Positions 13,241 to 19,868 of a stretch of DNA of 35,291 nucleotides are shown piece after piece (within the stretch, counting starts at the first letter, position 1; every line of letters begins with the position of its first letter). The notes below the pieces were generated by a model that saw only the letters and a list, made by a program, of their open reading frames with translations, was not told the DNA's origin and did not search any database. Source of the stretch: a virus; the IMG/VR virus record IMGVR_UViG_3300027865_000023, positions 1 through 35,291 of that record. One strand, 5' to 3'. Both the position numbers and the translations under genes were made by a program.

Positions 13241-14757
13241 TATTTGACTTCCGTATGAGTACCATCTTTATATGCTCTCCTTTCATCACACCATGAACCA
13301 CAATCTTTACACTGATACCTTTGATACTTACGAACCCTTGTGTAAGCAAACCCGTTTTTTCTCAGGTTAGGACTACCACATACAGGGTTTGGGCAACACA
13401 GCCCATCCCTAAATAGCCCTGCATTAAGAGGATTGTTCTTAACATAGGGCATCAGTTTCTCGAACACAAAATACAGAGCGTCTATATCTCCCCTGTTATA
13501 AACAGCCATCCTCTTGAGTGCCTTTTCGTCTCCTTCCCAACACTTGAGCCATAAATCAGAGGGGTTTGTTATCTTCCCTTTATGCCCTAAATACTTAGCT
13601 ATGAAATTAAGTTTGTTAGAGGCAAAATTAAAATGCTTACTCGCAATCTTCTTTGTGTCTAAGCTGATGATTTTAGGCAGTGGTGGCAAGTCGTGTGCAA
13701 TCATTCTTGAGGTAAGGACTGGTAAATCAAATTTAGAATTGTGAGAGGGGAAACCCTCCATTATATATGTTTGGGTTGATGTGCTTAATTCCACAATGTC
13801 TTGCATACCTAAAATCTGTACCTTCTTAATTGTTTCCCACTTCTTTGTTTGCATAGCCCCAATATCAGCGATATCAAGTTTGGGCATTAACCTCTCGGGT
13901 CTTATTGTCCCCAAAAATCTCAACTCTTCATCTTTCCCCCCTCTTAAATAAATTCTATGCACACTTTTGTCTGTCATCTTACTGGGATTAAATCCCCTGA
14001 GTTTAAGTTGTTGTAATGTCATTTTTAGTGCCTCGTTATTTTTCTGTGCCATACCAACCCGGATGGTTTTACCATGTAATGTGTTTTTTATACTCAAATG
14101 CCCTTCACCATCAAAAAAAACAGCTAAATAACCAGCGCCAAAAGAACTGTCTGTACTCCACACATCAAGAACCCTCGATACTTTATCACCCGCTTGCAAT
14201 TCCCCTGCCTGTTTCCACTTCAAATTATTATGAACCTTTTTATTGGATGACATAAGCAGCGGATGCCCAGCCGAACATGTTATAACCCTATCGTGAAAAA
14301 ATATTCTTACTACTGGTTGTTTGGATTCACCTACATGGGTAACAATACTGTTTTCATATTTCCTGCGATACCCTGAACCAACAACATTGGCGTTAAAACC
14401 AGCCAATTTATCACCCACCTTTAGCGAACCTGCGTTAACCCACCTTAAGCCACTTGTTAATATCTTCTGGTCTGGGGTCGGACAACCATAGTGAGCCACA
14501 TGAGCGTCAGCCCCGCTTAAAATCTTGTGCATTTCTTTCACCACATGGTAATCATCATGGTTGTTTCTTTTAAACCTCTTATAGTCATCTAAGATACTTG
14601 TTGTGTGTGTTTTGCTCTCACCATACCAACGATATGAAGCACAATAAATATGTCTATGTGTTATTACATTTTCAGCAGGTATGTTCTGCTTATACAAACC
14701 AAACGATAAAACCAAGTTATGACTTGTCTCCAAGTCCCATAATAATATTTTTGGCAA
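13240..14757 (-). CDS. DEDDy exonuclease (RNase H-like, YprB type) interrupted by an intein
   Basis: The start is a TTG at 14757 behind a perfect AAGGAG. A longer GTG frame from 14814 would overlap the upstream gene and lacks that site. The primary product has 505 residues. The spliced exonuclease (about 256 aa) has Exo I in LLWDLETS, Exo II rebuilt across the splice junction (VAHYG joined to SKFDLPVL), and Exo III YNRGD. This makes a 3'-5' exonuclease of the DnaQ/YprB RNase H-like family, likely in phage DNA repair or replication. A C-terminal zinc ribbon follows (C-x4-C ... YQCKDCGSWC), resembling ribbons of transposases. An intein lies at residues 92-340. The exonuclease should be inactive until splicing. 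Confidence 0.88.
   Translation of the reverse strand: MPKILLWDLETSHNLVLSFGLYKQNIPAENVITHRHIYCASYRWYGESKTHTTSILDDYKRFKRNNHDDYHVVKEMHKILSGADAHVAHYGCPTPDQKILTSGLRWVNAGSLKVGDKLAGFNANVVGSGYRRKYENSIVTHVGESKQPVVRIFFHDRVITCSAGHPLLMSSNKKVHNNLKWKQAGELQAGDKVSRVLDVWSTDSSFGAGYLAVFFDGEGHLSIKNTLHGKTIRVGMAQKNNEALKMTLQQLKLRGFNPSKMTDKSVHRIYLRGGKDEELRFLGTIRPERLMPKLDIADIGAMQTKKWETIKKVQILGMQDIVELSTSTQTYIMEGFPSHNSKFDLPVLTSRMIAHDLPPLPKIISLDTKKIASKHFNFASNKLNFIAKYLGHKGKITNPSDLWLKCWEGDEKALKRMAVYNRGDIDALYFVFEKLMPYVKNNPLNAGLFRDGLCCPNPVCGSPNLRKNGFAYTRVRKYQRYQCKDCGSWCDERRAYKDGTHTEVK
13738..14484 (-). other. Intein with a LAGLIDADG-type homing endonuclease domain (249 aa)
   Basis: This in-frame insertion begins with Cys and ends with His-Asn, followed by Ser as the +1 extein residue. 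That is the chemistry of a class 1 intein. Block A is CPTPDQKILTSGLRWVNAG with LKVGDKL. Block B is RVITCSAGHPLLM. Blocks F and G are IVELSTSTQTYIMEGFPSHN. A LAGLIDADG-like motif, YLAVFFDGEGHLSI, lies in the middle, and a second, weaker one may be present. The remaining exonuclease joins cleanly when the insertion is removed. The size fits a bifunctional intein of near-minimal length. Confidence 0.9.
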
Positions 14758-14767
14758 TATGTTCTCC

Positions 14768-15061
14768 TTATCCAGCCCCTTTTTTTTCCTTCTGTTTTTG
14801 TTTCCACAGTTCACGCTTCTGTTTATTCAAAATCTTTGCCAGCTCTGGTCTTGCCCACGTGATTGCTCGATTCTCTATATCTATAACCTGTTCCACAGGA
14901 CACATCCTCACAATAGGTTTCTCGCCAGTCCTGACCGCCATAAGGTGAGAATCTTTAGGTTCTATTTTTATCCTGTGATGCTTTCTATATTCAGCTATTT
15001 CTTCTTTCGTGCCGTATTTATAATCTCCGCAAAGTTTGCAGTAAAAACTGTAATGACTCAT
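14768..15061 (-). CDS. Hypothetical protein with an N-terminal Cys pair (97 aa)
   Basis: This 97-residue protein begins with FYCKLCGDYKYGTKEE, a C-x2-C knuckle, then HH at 28-29 that could complete a zinc site (C2H2-like). The last 30 residues form a very basic helix (ILNKQKRELWKQKQKEKK). The family is unknown, and nucleic-acid binding is plausible from the charge. The ATG at 15061 has AAGG upstream. Its 3' end supplies the AAGGAG site of the exonuclease gene. Confidence 0.55.
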   Translation of the reverse strand: MSHYSFYCKLCGDYKYGTKEEIAEYRKHHRIKIEPKDSHLMAVRTGEKPIVRMCPVEQVIDIENRAITWARPELAKILNKQKRELWKQKQKEKKGAG

Positions 15062-15070
15062 AATGATGCC

Positions 15071-15424
15071 TTACCCCTTAACAAGTTCCCGTAGGGGCAA
15101 TAAAATCCCCTTCGCTTGGTCAAAATCTCCACCCCTTATATCCCTCTTGGAATTTAAATATTTTCTACAGAGATTTTTCAATGTTTCTACTTTAATTAAA
15201 AAAATATTTTCGTTAGTTATAACAAATCCCCACCAACTTGCATGGGTTGTCGCAATCCCCGAAGGTTTACCCCTATCACTATATTCAATAAATAAATTAC
15301 CCGTCTGTGTGGCTTGTAGGTCGGCCTTAATCTCTATTTTCTTATTTTCCAAAATGCTTGCTAAATATTTCTCCCCTACTTGTCCCACCTTAAGGTCAAA
15401 TTTAAAATCAGAATTAAATTTCAT
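15071..15424 (-). CDS. PD-(D/E)XK-like nuclease (117 aa)
   Basis: This protein has 117 residues. The stretch around residues 20-65 matches small phage PD-(D/E)XK nucleases: YLASILENKKIEIKADLQA, then TGNLFIEYSDRGKPSGIATT and HASWW. Candidate metal and catalytic residues are Glu31/Lys33/Asp35 and Glu47. Such proteins may act as resolvases or repair nucleases. The start at 15424 lies only about 11 nt beyond the T-run of a terminator and has a weak ribosome site (TATGGGAA), so its expression is unusual. Confidence 0.6.
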   Translation of the reverse strand: MKFNSDFKFDLKVGQVGEKYLASILENKKIEIKADLQATQTGNLFIEYSDRGKPSGIATTHASWWGFVITNENIFLIKVETLKNLCRKYLNSKRDIRGGDFDQAKGILLPLRELVKG

Positions 15425-15434
15425 TTCCCATAAT

Positions 15435-15479
15435 AAAAAAAGCCCCGTTACCCCCTTTCATCAGCAAGTAACAGAGCCT
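15435..15479 (-). terminator. Rho-independent terminator closing the accessory island
   Basis: Read leftward, AGGCTCTGTTAC pairs with GTAACGGGGCTT over 12 bp (including three G-U pairs), with a 16-nt loop and a run of seven T. It lies 33 bp past the methyltransferase stop and just ahead of the nuclease start at 15424, without room for a promoter between them. Confidence 0.8.
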
Positions 15480-15511
15480 ACCCCTCAATAAGCTTTTTTT
15501 GTTATTTCGTA

Positions 15512-16147
15512 TTACATGCTTTTTAGTTTCCAGTAACCGTTTGCAATCGGATAATGTTCAGCATAATTTTCTTTCATCCCTTTAACCCTATGGCAAAAAT
15601 CAGTTACCTCCCATCCGTTGCTTACAAAAACCTGCCCCCACCAGTCCTCGTTCTCCCTGATAATATGAGAGCTGTCCATTTCATAGTTAGGTGCTCTATA
15701 TTCATTATTGTCAGCAAGAGGAATGACGCAAAACATCTTATCCCCCTTAAATGACAGCTTCCTTAACAGGTCGCTTATTTCTTCGTGGGAGATATGCTCG
15801 AAAACATCCTTTGATATTATCCAGTCAAAAAACATGTTTTTAGGCAGGTCTCTAAAAACAAGCTCCCCAACTTCAGGGTCTAAATTAGTGAGACAATATG
15901 TGGAGTTTTCTACCCCCCACGCCTGCCTGTGCAACCAGCGCAGTCCCTTAACAATAAAACCCTTTCCACATCCGAAGTCAAGTATCCTCATCCCCCTTGT
16001 TAATTCTAAGTGGTCTATGAAAGCCATACAGAACGGTAATGTCTTAGACGGTATCCACCTGTAATTCTGATAGCAGGACTTGCCCGTTTCTATCCCGTGC
16101 TCGTAATAGTCTTCATCATACAGTTCTTTAATTATCCGCTTAATCAT
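15512..16147 (-). CDS. Class I SAM-dependent methyltransferase
   Basis: This 211-residue protein is a Rossmann-fold methyltransferase. Motif I is ILDFGCGKG (about 55-63), the acidic strand-2 end lies in AWGVEN, motif IV is DWIISKDVFEHISHEE, and post-motif strands follow (MFCVIPLADN). This resembles Methyltransf_11/23 enzymes that act on small molecules or glycans rather than DNA MTases, since no DPPY or PC motif is present. The substrate is unknown. Its neighbours in the island hint at a glycan or nucleotide. It overlaps the upstream gene by 8 nt and is the last gene before a terminator. Confidence 0.82.
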   Translation of the reverse strand: MIKRIIKELYDEDYYEHGIETGKSCYQNYRWIPSKTLPFCMAFIDHLELTRGMRILDFGCGKGFIVKGLRWLHRQAWGVENSTYCLTNLDPEVGELVFRDLPKNMFFDWIISKDVFEHISHEEISDLLRKLSFKGDKMFCVIPLADNNEYRAPNYEMDSSHIIRENEDWWGQVFVSNGWEVTDFCHRVKGMKENYAEHYPIANGYWKLKSM

Positions 16148-16520
16148 CTACTTTGCGCTCCTTATAATCTGGCAAATCGTTTAGTTCTGGCGGTAAGATA
16201 CCAAGTGCAATTAATTCCTGCTGGTGCATAATAGCACCTATGTTCCAAAAAGCATGTCCCCAATGGTCTTCATCGGTCAGCCCTTGCATGGCTTGTAGAA
16301 TATGCCTTATGGCTGAATCAACATAGCGAGACATAGGCATCCCTTTTTCCCAATTGCGGTCATCATATTTCTTTGCTCCACGCTCCATTATGTCTGCATA
16401 GCGCTTGAGAGCAAAGATGCTCATTAAGTCGTGCCTGCCCTTTCCTTCCCTTATGTCTCTCACAGCACCACTGCTATGCTGCTCTCTCTTCCCACTGTCT
16501 TTTAATTTAAAACATTTCAT
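16140..16520 (-). CDS. dATP/dGTP diphosphohydrolase-like protein (DUF5664 type)
   Basis: This protein has 126 residues from the ATG at 16520 (MKCFK), which has GAGGGG 7-8 nt upstream. A longer frame would lie inside the previous gene. The core GKGRHDLMSIFALKRYADIMERGAKKYDDRNWEKGMP, YVDSAIRHILQAMQG and EDHWGHAFWNIGAIMHQQE (spread over residues 26-105) matches the MazG-like phage family of dATP/dGTP diphosphohydrolases. The conserved Glu/Asp and His residues are metal ligands in that family. In some phages this enzyme removes dGTP or dATP to favour a modified base. No PurZ-like gene is visible here, so nucleotide-pool trimming is the safe reading. Confidence 0.72.
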   Translation of the reverse strand: MKCFKLKDSGKREQHSSGAVRDIREGKGRHDLMSIFALKRYADIMERGAKKYDDRNWEKGMPMSRYVDSAIRHILQAMQGLTDEDHWGHAFWNIGAIMHQQELIALGILPPELNDLPDYKERKVDD

Positions 16521-16875
16521 ACATAAACCCCTCTGCTTTAAAATAATATTGACCATCACTATATTCACGTAAATAAATAACGGGGATTCTAAGCTCGTTT
16601 GCTGTTGCTATTTCTTTTTGTGTCCCCACAGAACTCTCGCTGTCGGGACAGACAAATACCACATCACATGCTTTAAGGAATGGCTGACTATTATTAAAGT
16701 AATCTCCATAATTAAAGTCTCCGTTCACCAGCCCCTCTAAAAAATCCATACAAGGGATATAGACTGCATACCCTATCCCACGCACATATCTGGCACATTT
16801 TATCATCTGGTGCATATTCTTAATGTAACCCACCGCATCGGCATTTAATTTCCCCGCAATATAAGCTTTTTGCAT
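16507..16875 (-). CDS. Nucleoside 2-deoxyribosyltransferase-like (DUF4406-type) protein
   Basis: This protein has 122 residues and a Rossmann-like fold. It starts KAYIAGKLN, has a helix with the YVRGIGYAVYIPCMDF edge, then FLKACDVVFVCPDSESSVGTQKEIATANELRIPVIYL. The ACD-VVFV...S-x-G-x-x-x-E-x-x-x-A pattern is the active-site signature of the 2-deoxyribosyltransferase/DUF4406 family, with Glu of TQKEIA as the candidate nucleophile. Members cleave or exchange the base of deoxynucleosides or deoxynucleotides. The ATG at 16875 follows TAGGAG. Its end overlaps the diphosphohydrolase-like gene by 14 nt, so both may act on deoxynucleotide pools. Confidence 0.72.
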   Translation of the reverse strand: MQKAYIAGKLNADAVGYIKNMHQMIKCARYVRGIGYAVYIPCMDFLEGLVNGDFNYGDYFNNSQPFLKACDVVFVCPDSESSVGTQKEIATANELRIPVIYLREYSDGQYYFKAEGFMYEMF

Positions 16876-16883
16876 TTTATCTC

Positions 16884-17816
16884 CTATAGAAATTCCTCAC
16901 AGTCCTGTGTATTCCTAATGTAATCCAACTCCTGATTGTTCTCTGTGAACACACAATCTGCACATTTTGTGCCATCAAGGGGCGCTATCTCTCCACTGTA
17001 TATCTTGCGGGCATCTGACCAGTGATACCACCTATATTTGGGATTAAACTGTCTGTCAGCATCATCATTAAGCACAGTGGAAGAACACGGATAAACATAG
17101 CCATCAGCATTTAAAAATGGTTTGATATACCCTACTAAGCAATTTTTATAGACAGCCTTGGTTTTTCTTTGGTAGAATAATGGAGCTCCTATATAACTGA
17201 CAATTTCCGCTATCTTCCTGTGTTTACTTTCAATTTCCCCAATACAATTAGGGACAACCCTCACATATTTAACATTGTGTTTTATAGCAAGGTCTCTTAC
17301 TTCCCATAGAGTCCGGATTGTGCTGTCTCCGTCATAATCAAAACAGTATGAAAAACCAAGATGCGCATCCTTGTGGAGTTTAGGGATAAAAATCTCTTTC
17401 CCATAATCAAGGCTATTGGCTGATATGCGTAACCATGAAAGTGTTTCTGGATTTTTCAGCTTTTCGAGTAACGTCCCGTTGGTAATTAAACCTATCTGGA
17501 GACGAAGAATATATGCGTAATAAACAATTTCATTTATATACGGATGAAGCATAGGTTCTCCACCACCCGTTATTTCTACAGTCTTAGTGCCTAAATCCCT
17601 AAATAGTTTCAAGGCATGTAAAATGTCATCTGCTGGGAGTTCTTCCTTGCTATCTCTTTGGGCAACAGAACAGAAAGCACATTTGAGATTACATTTGTTA
17701 GTTACCGCCAACTGTAAACTGTGCGGTCTGGCTTTGCCACTATGTAATAGCCTGATTAAATCTGGATGCCTTAAAATCTTTTTACCAGTAGACGTATAAG
17801 TGTGAACCTTACTCAT
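16884..17816 (-). CDS. Radical SAM protein with a C-terminal SPASM-like Cys cluster
   Basis: This protein has 310 residues. The radical SAM C-x3-C-x2-C motif is CNLKCAFC (Cys42, Cys46, Cys49). It is followed by TVEITGGGEPMLHP, the SAM-binding GGE motif, and LQIGLITNGTLL. The C-terminal part has CLVGYIKPFLNADGYVYPCSS and CADCVF plus a late Cys (DCEEFL), the layout of a SPASM or twitch domain binding an auxiliary cluster. The reaction is unknown. SPASM enzymes modify peptides, sugars or cofactors. It is not the short QueE type of 7-deazaguanine pathways. The start at 17816 follows AAGGGG. No obvious peptide substrate lies next to it, though small genes at 17.8-18.2 kb could be checked. Confidence 0.88.
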   Translation of the reverse strand: MSKVHTYTSTGKKILRHPDLIRLLHSGKARPHSLQLAVTNKCNLKCAFCSVAQRDSKEELPADDILHALKLFRDLGTKTVEITGGGEPMLHPYINEIVYYAYILRLQIGLITNGTLLEKLKNPETLSWLRISANSLDYGKEIFIPKLHKDAHLGFSYCFDYDGDSTIRTLWEVRDLAIKHNVKYVRVVPNCIGEIESKHRKIAEIVSYIGAPLFYQRKTKAVYKNCLVGYIKPFLNADGYVYPCSSTVLNDDADRQFNPKYRWYHWSDARKIYSGEIAPLDGTKCADCVFTENNQELDYIRNTQDCEEFL

Positions 17817-17834
17817 TTGTCCCCTTTGAGCCCT

Positions 17835-17966
17835 TTATTGGAAAATTTTCCACAATACAACAAATACCCATGTAATAGGATTTATTAGGAGAAAACCAAT
17901 TGCTATCCCAGCTACCAATAGTGAAAATAAGAACATCACAACAAATACTTCAAACAAGTCCTTCAT
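17835..17966 (-). CDS. Small membrane protein (43 aa)
   Basis: An ATG at 17966 with ATAGGGG upstream opens 43 codons, nearly all hydrophobic. Two segments (VFVVMFLFSLLVAGIAIGF and ITWVFVVLWKIF) are joined by an INP turn, giving one long or two short transmembrane helices. It overlaps the preceding gene by 17 nt. A perfect 14-bp palindrome, TGGAAAATTTTCCA, spans its last codons (17839-17852). The function is unknown. Confidence 0.55.
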   Translation of the reverse strand: MKDLFEVFVVMFLFSLLVAGIAIGFLLINPITWVFVVLWKIFQ

Positions 17967-18153
17967 TTTTTCCCCTATCCAATGCGACTAAATGCTTCAC
18001 ATAGCTATCAATAAAAGACCGCCTTTCCACTGTGAAGTTCCTCAGTATGATGAAAATATTCTCCCCTAATGTTTTTTCATCTGAGACGCCAGCTTCAATC
18101 CAACATAGGAAGTCTCCACAAATTTCGCATCTGCCTTTATCAATGTTTGTCAA
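17950..18153 (-). CDS. Hypothetical protein with Cys knuckle (67 aa)
   Basis: This 67-residue protein starts at a TTG (18153) with CAGG six bases upstream. It begins with CEICGDFLC (C9, C12, C17), a small metal-binding pattern, followed by a soluble helical part (FIDSYVKHLVALDRG). The family is unknown. It directly follows the broken sulfotransferase copy, whose end it overlaps by 14 nt. Confidence 0.45.
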   Translation of the reverse strand: MTNIDKGRCEICGDFLCWIEAGVSDEKTLGENIFIILRNFTVERRSFIDSYVKHLVALDRGKNEGLV

Positions 18154-18357
18154 TTTTTACCTGCCCTAAACGGATATTGTCACCTAAATTTCTAAAAGCT
18201 TCATGGGCATACGGGTATCTCATAGCAAACTCCGCCTGCTCTGCTTCTGTTGATATATTTTTAATCCTGCTTTCATCAAAAACGTGACGTGCTTCTTCGT
18301 TCCATATCAAACCTAACCTTGCTACCACTTCTTTTATCCTGTAAGGTTCTTTATATG
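18140..18357 (-). pseudogene. C-terminal remnant of a second sulfotransferase gene
   Basis: The frame encodes SYKEPYRIKEVVARLGLIW ... FDESRIKNISTEAEQAEFA, which matches the C-terminal 70 or so residues of the intact sulfotransferase at 19095-19868 (there SYKEPYRIKEVVAKLGLTW ... FDESRIKNISTEAEKEEFA). No start or catalytic P-loop part is present. The frame opens just after a TAG, and the only possible start is a GTG at 18328. The matching DNA begins inside the last codons of the ParB-like gene, which reads it in another frame. This is best seen as the leftover of a duplicated or recombined gene. Translation from the GTG as a short protein of 62 aa cannot be excluded. Confidence 0.75.
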
Positions 18358-18358
18358 A
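18167..18358. repeat. Diverged direct repeat, copy B (partner at 19117-19295)
   Basis: This segment aligns with 19117-19295 in the same orientation. A 37-bp block at its right end (18322-18358 against 19259-19295) differs by one base. The rest is clearly similar but diverged (I judge around three quarters identical by eye). The sharp end of similarity at 18358 marks a recombination junction, and the ParB-like coding frame crosses that junction. Confidence 0.8.
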
Positions 18359-19095
18359 TCCTCCGTTCTAAATGGATACTGTTTATCTTGTGGACAGGTA
18401 AGCGCTATAGCTTCTGACACCACATAGACGGGGATAAGCTTTTTCTTCATTGCCTCATATGCCATATACCTTTTATATCCGTCCCGCCTTTGGAAGAAAA
18501 TATCGCTATCCTTTTTTGTCACCAGTATCGGCTCTATCTGGTATCCCTGTTCTATTTTACTTTTCATCCACTCAACACCCGCCTGATGCTCTTTATAGTC
18601 GGCTTCTAAATGTTCTTGTGAATACCCCTCTAAACCCAACCAGCCCTCTTTTGTGGGGAAGTGGATATGGTCGTAAGGATTAACACTTGCCAGTGGGAGC
18701 ATTGTCTCTCTAAGTTTAACAGACAATGAGTCTTTAAACATACAAGCCATTTTAATAAATTCTGACATCTTTAACTCTAAACGTATATCCCCATAATGAA
18801 AATGGATACTACCATTCTCCTGCTCTTCTATTTTCCACTGTTGCTTGAAGATTGTATCTTCGGTAATTTTAGTAAGACACAAAACTGTATCTTCCTCTGC
18901 CAATCTTCCACTCCATCCAGTCCCCGCCTTGACCACAGCTCCCCCAAAATTCACAAACTGTTTCGGGGTCATTAAGATTCTACAGTCTCTCCAATGTAGG
19001 TGGATAGCTTCAGAAACCTCTATCCTTAAATCATCACGGAAATGAGGTTGCTCTTTGGTATTAACTGATGCGAGTATTTCTTTAACGTCTCCCAC
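18334..19095 (-). CDS. ParB/Srx-like domain protein
   Basis: This protein has 253 residues from a GTG at 19095 with GGAGAGGAGG just upstream. The GTG shares its first base with the sulfotransferase stop. The C-terminal part carries a ParB-like pattern: YQIEPILVTKKDSDIFFQRRDGYKRYMAYEAMKKKLIPVYVV, with DGYKRYMAY standing for the family's DGxxRxxA box. The N-terminal 150 residues have repeated beta-type elements (IEVSEAIHLHWRDCRILMTPKQF and a similar GSIHFHYGDIRLELKMSEF, seen as two related halves) of unknown family. ParB-like domains can act as CTP- or ATP-using switches or kinase-like enzymes. Its last nine residues are encoded by duplicated sulfotransferase DNA read out of frame. Confidence 0.7.
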   Translation of the reverse strand: MGDVKEILASVNTKEQPHFRDDLRIEVSEAIHLHWRDCRILMTPKQFVNFGGAVVKAGTGWSGRLAEEDTVLCLTKITEDTIFKQQWKIEEQENGSIHFHYGDIRLELKMSEFIKMACMFKDSLSVKLRETMLPLASVNPYDHIHFPTKEGWLGLEGYSQEHLEADYKEHQAGVEWMKSKIEQGYQIEPILVTKKDSDIFFQRRDGYKRYMAYEAMKKKLIPVYVVSEAIALTCPQDKQYPFRTEDHIKNLTG

Positions 19096-19868
19096 TATAC
19101 CTCCTCTCCGCACAAAGCCCTTAAGTTTCCAAAAGTGGAGTGGGCTTCGGGATATGTTGTGGCAAATTCTTCCTTCTCCGCTTCTGTCGATATATTTTTT
19201 ATCCTACTTTCGTCAAAAATCCGTTCCGCTTCCCCAGTCCATGTCAAGCCCAACTTAGCTACCACTTCCTTTATCCTGTAAGGTTCTTTATATGAATCGG
19301 GAAACATAATCACCTGTGCTCCCCTTTCACTTAATAGATATTTAGTTGTATGAAAACTTTCTTTGTAATATTTTAATATTCTTTCTATATTCCAAGTAGG
19401 GTCATTAGAAGTGCTTTTCATAATATCAATCGGATGTCTTAACGAAGTAATAATTTTTACATCTGGAAAATTTTCCAGCAAGAGCAGTCCTAAATATTTC
19501 CAGACAGAATCATGTACCAAATGAACATTTTTGAAACCAAAGAAATGCCACCCATGTTTTGTAGCTTCTTCATTGTAAGATTTTAAAAATCTATCAAAAT
19601 TTTCAACATGATTCTTTCTGTATTGTGAATGATGATAATCTTTATTATAATATGGGTTTCCAAATTCTTGCGCTAAGTGCATTTCATTTGTAATTGTGCA
19701 TAAACCCCAATTTTCCCTAATCTCTCCAGCGGGGCAAGTGTAACCACAAGAGTTATTCCCCAACTCCATACCACAAGCATGTAAAATTCTCAAGAGAAGC
19801 CTTGAGCCTGTATGCCAGTGACTTAGAATCGCTATAGGTGTTTGTTTTGGCAGGGATAAATTATCCAT
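19095..19868 (-). CDS. Sulfotransferase-like protein
   Basis: This 257-residue protein resembles PAPS-dependent sulfotransferases. The 5'-phosphosulfate loop candidate is SHWHTGSRLLLRIL (16-29), where the usual GTxRSGTT-like loop is changed but keeps the Gly-Ser pair. The 3'-phosphate site candidate is IITSLRHPIDIMKS, the typical 'xRxPxd' segment. Later, VIMFPDSYKEPYRIKEVVAKLGL and a terminal FDESRIKN match the usual C-terminal region. It would move sulfate from PAPS to a sugar or other hydroxyl. Its 14 neighbours include fucose and glycosyl transfer genes, so a glycan acceptor is likely. The ATG at 19868 overlaps the methyltransferase end by 8 nt. Confidence 0.78.
   Translation of the reverse strand: MDNLSLPKQTPIAILSHWHTGSRLLLRILHACGMELGNNSCGYTCPAGEIRENWGLCTITNEMHLAQEFGNPYYNKDYHHSQYRKNHVENFDRFLKSYNEEATKHGWHFFGFKNVHLVHDSVWKYLGLLLLENFPDVKIITSLRHPIDIMKSTSNDPTWNIERILKYYKESFHTTKYLLSERGAQVIMFPDSYKEPYRIKEVVAKLGLTWTGEAERIFDESRIKNISTEAEKEEFATTYPEAHSTFGNLRALCGEEV
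19117..19295. repeat. Diverged direct repeat, copy A (within the intact sulfotransferase)
   Basis: This is the intact partner of the segment at 18167-18358. It covers the codons for the C-terminal third of the sulfotransferase. The 37-bp block 19259-19295 is the best-conserved part. Confidence 0.8.

Noticed and set aside
16140-16875. Z-genome (2-aminoadenine) pathway
   Set aside because: Only a DUF5664-like diphosphohydrolase is present; no PurZ- or DatZ-like gene is visible in this window.
16884-17816. QueE of a 7-deazaguanine DNA modification pathway
   Set aside because: Length, C-terminal Cys cluster and the lack of QueC/QueD/DpdA neighbours point to a SPASM-like enzyme instead.
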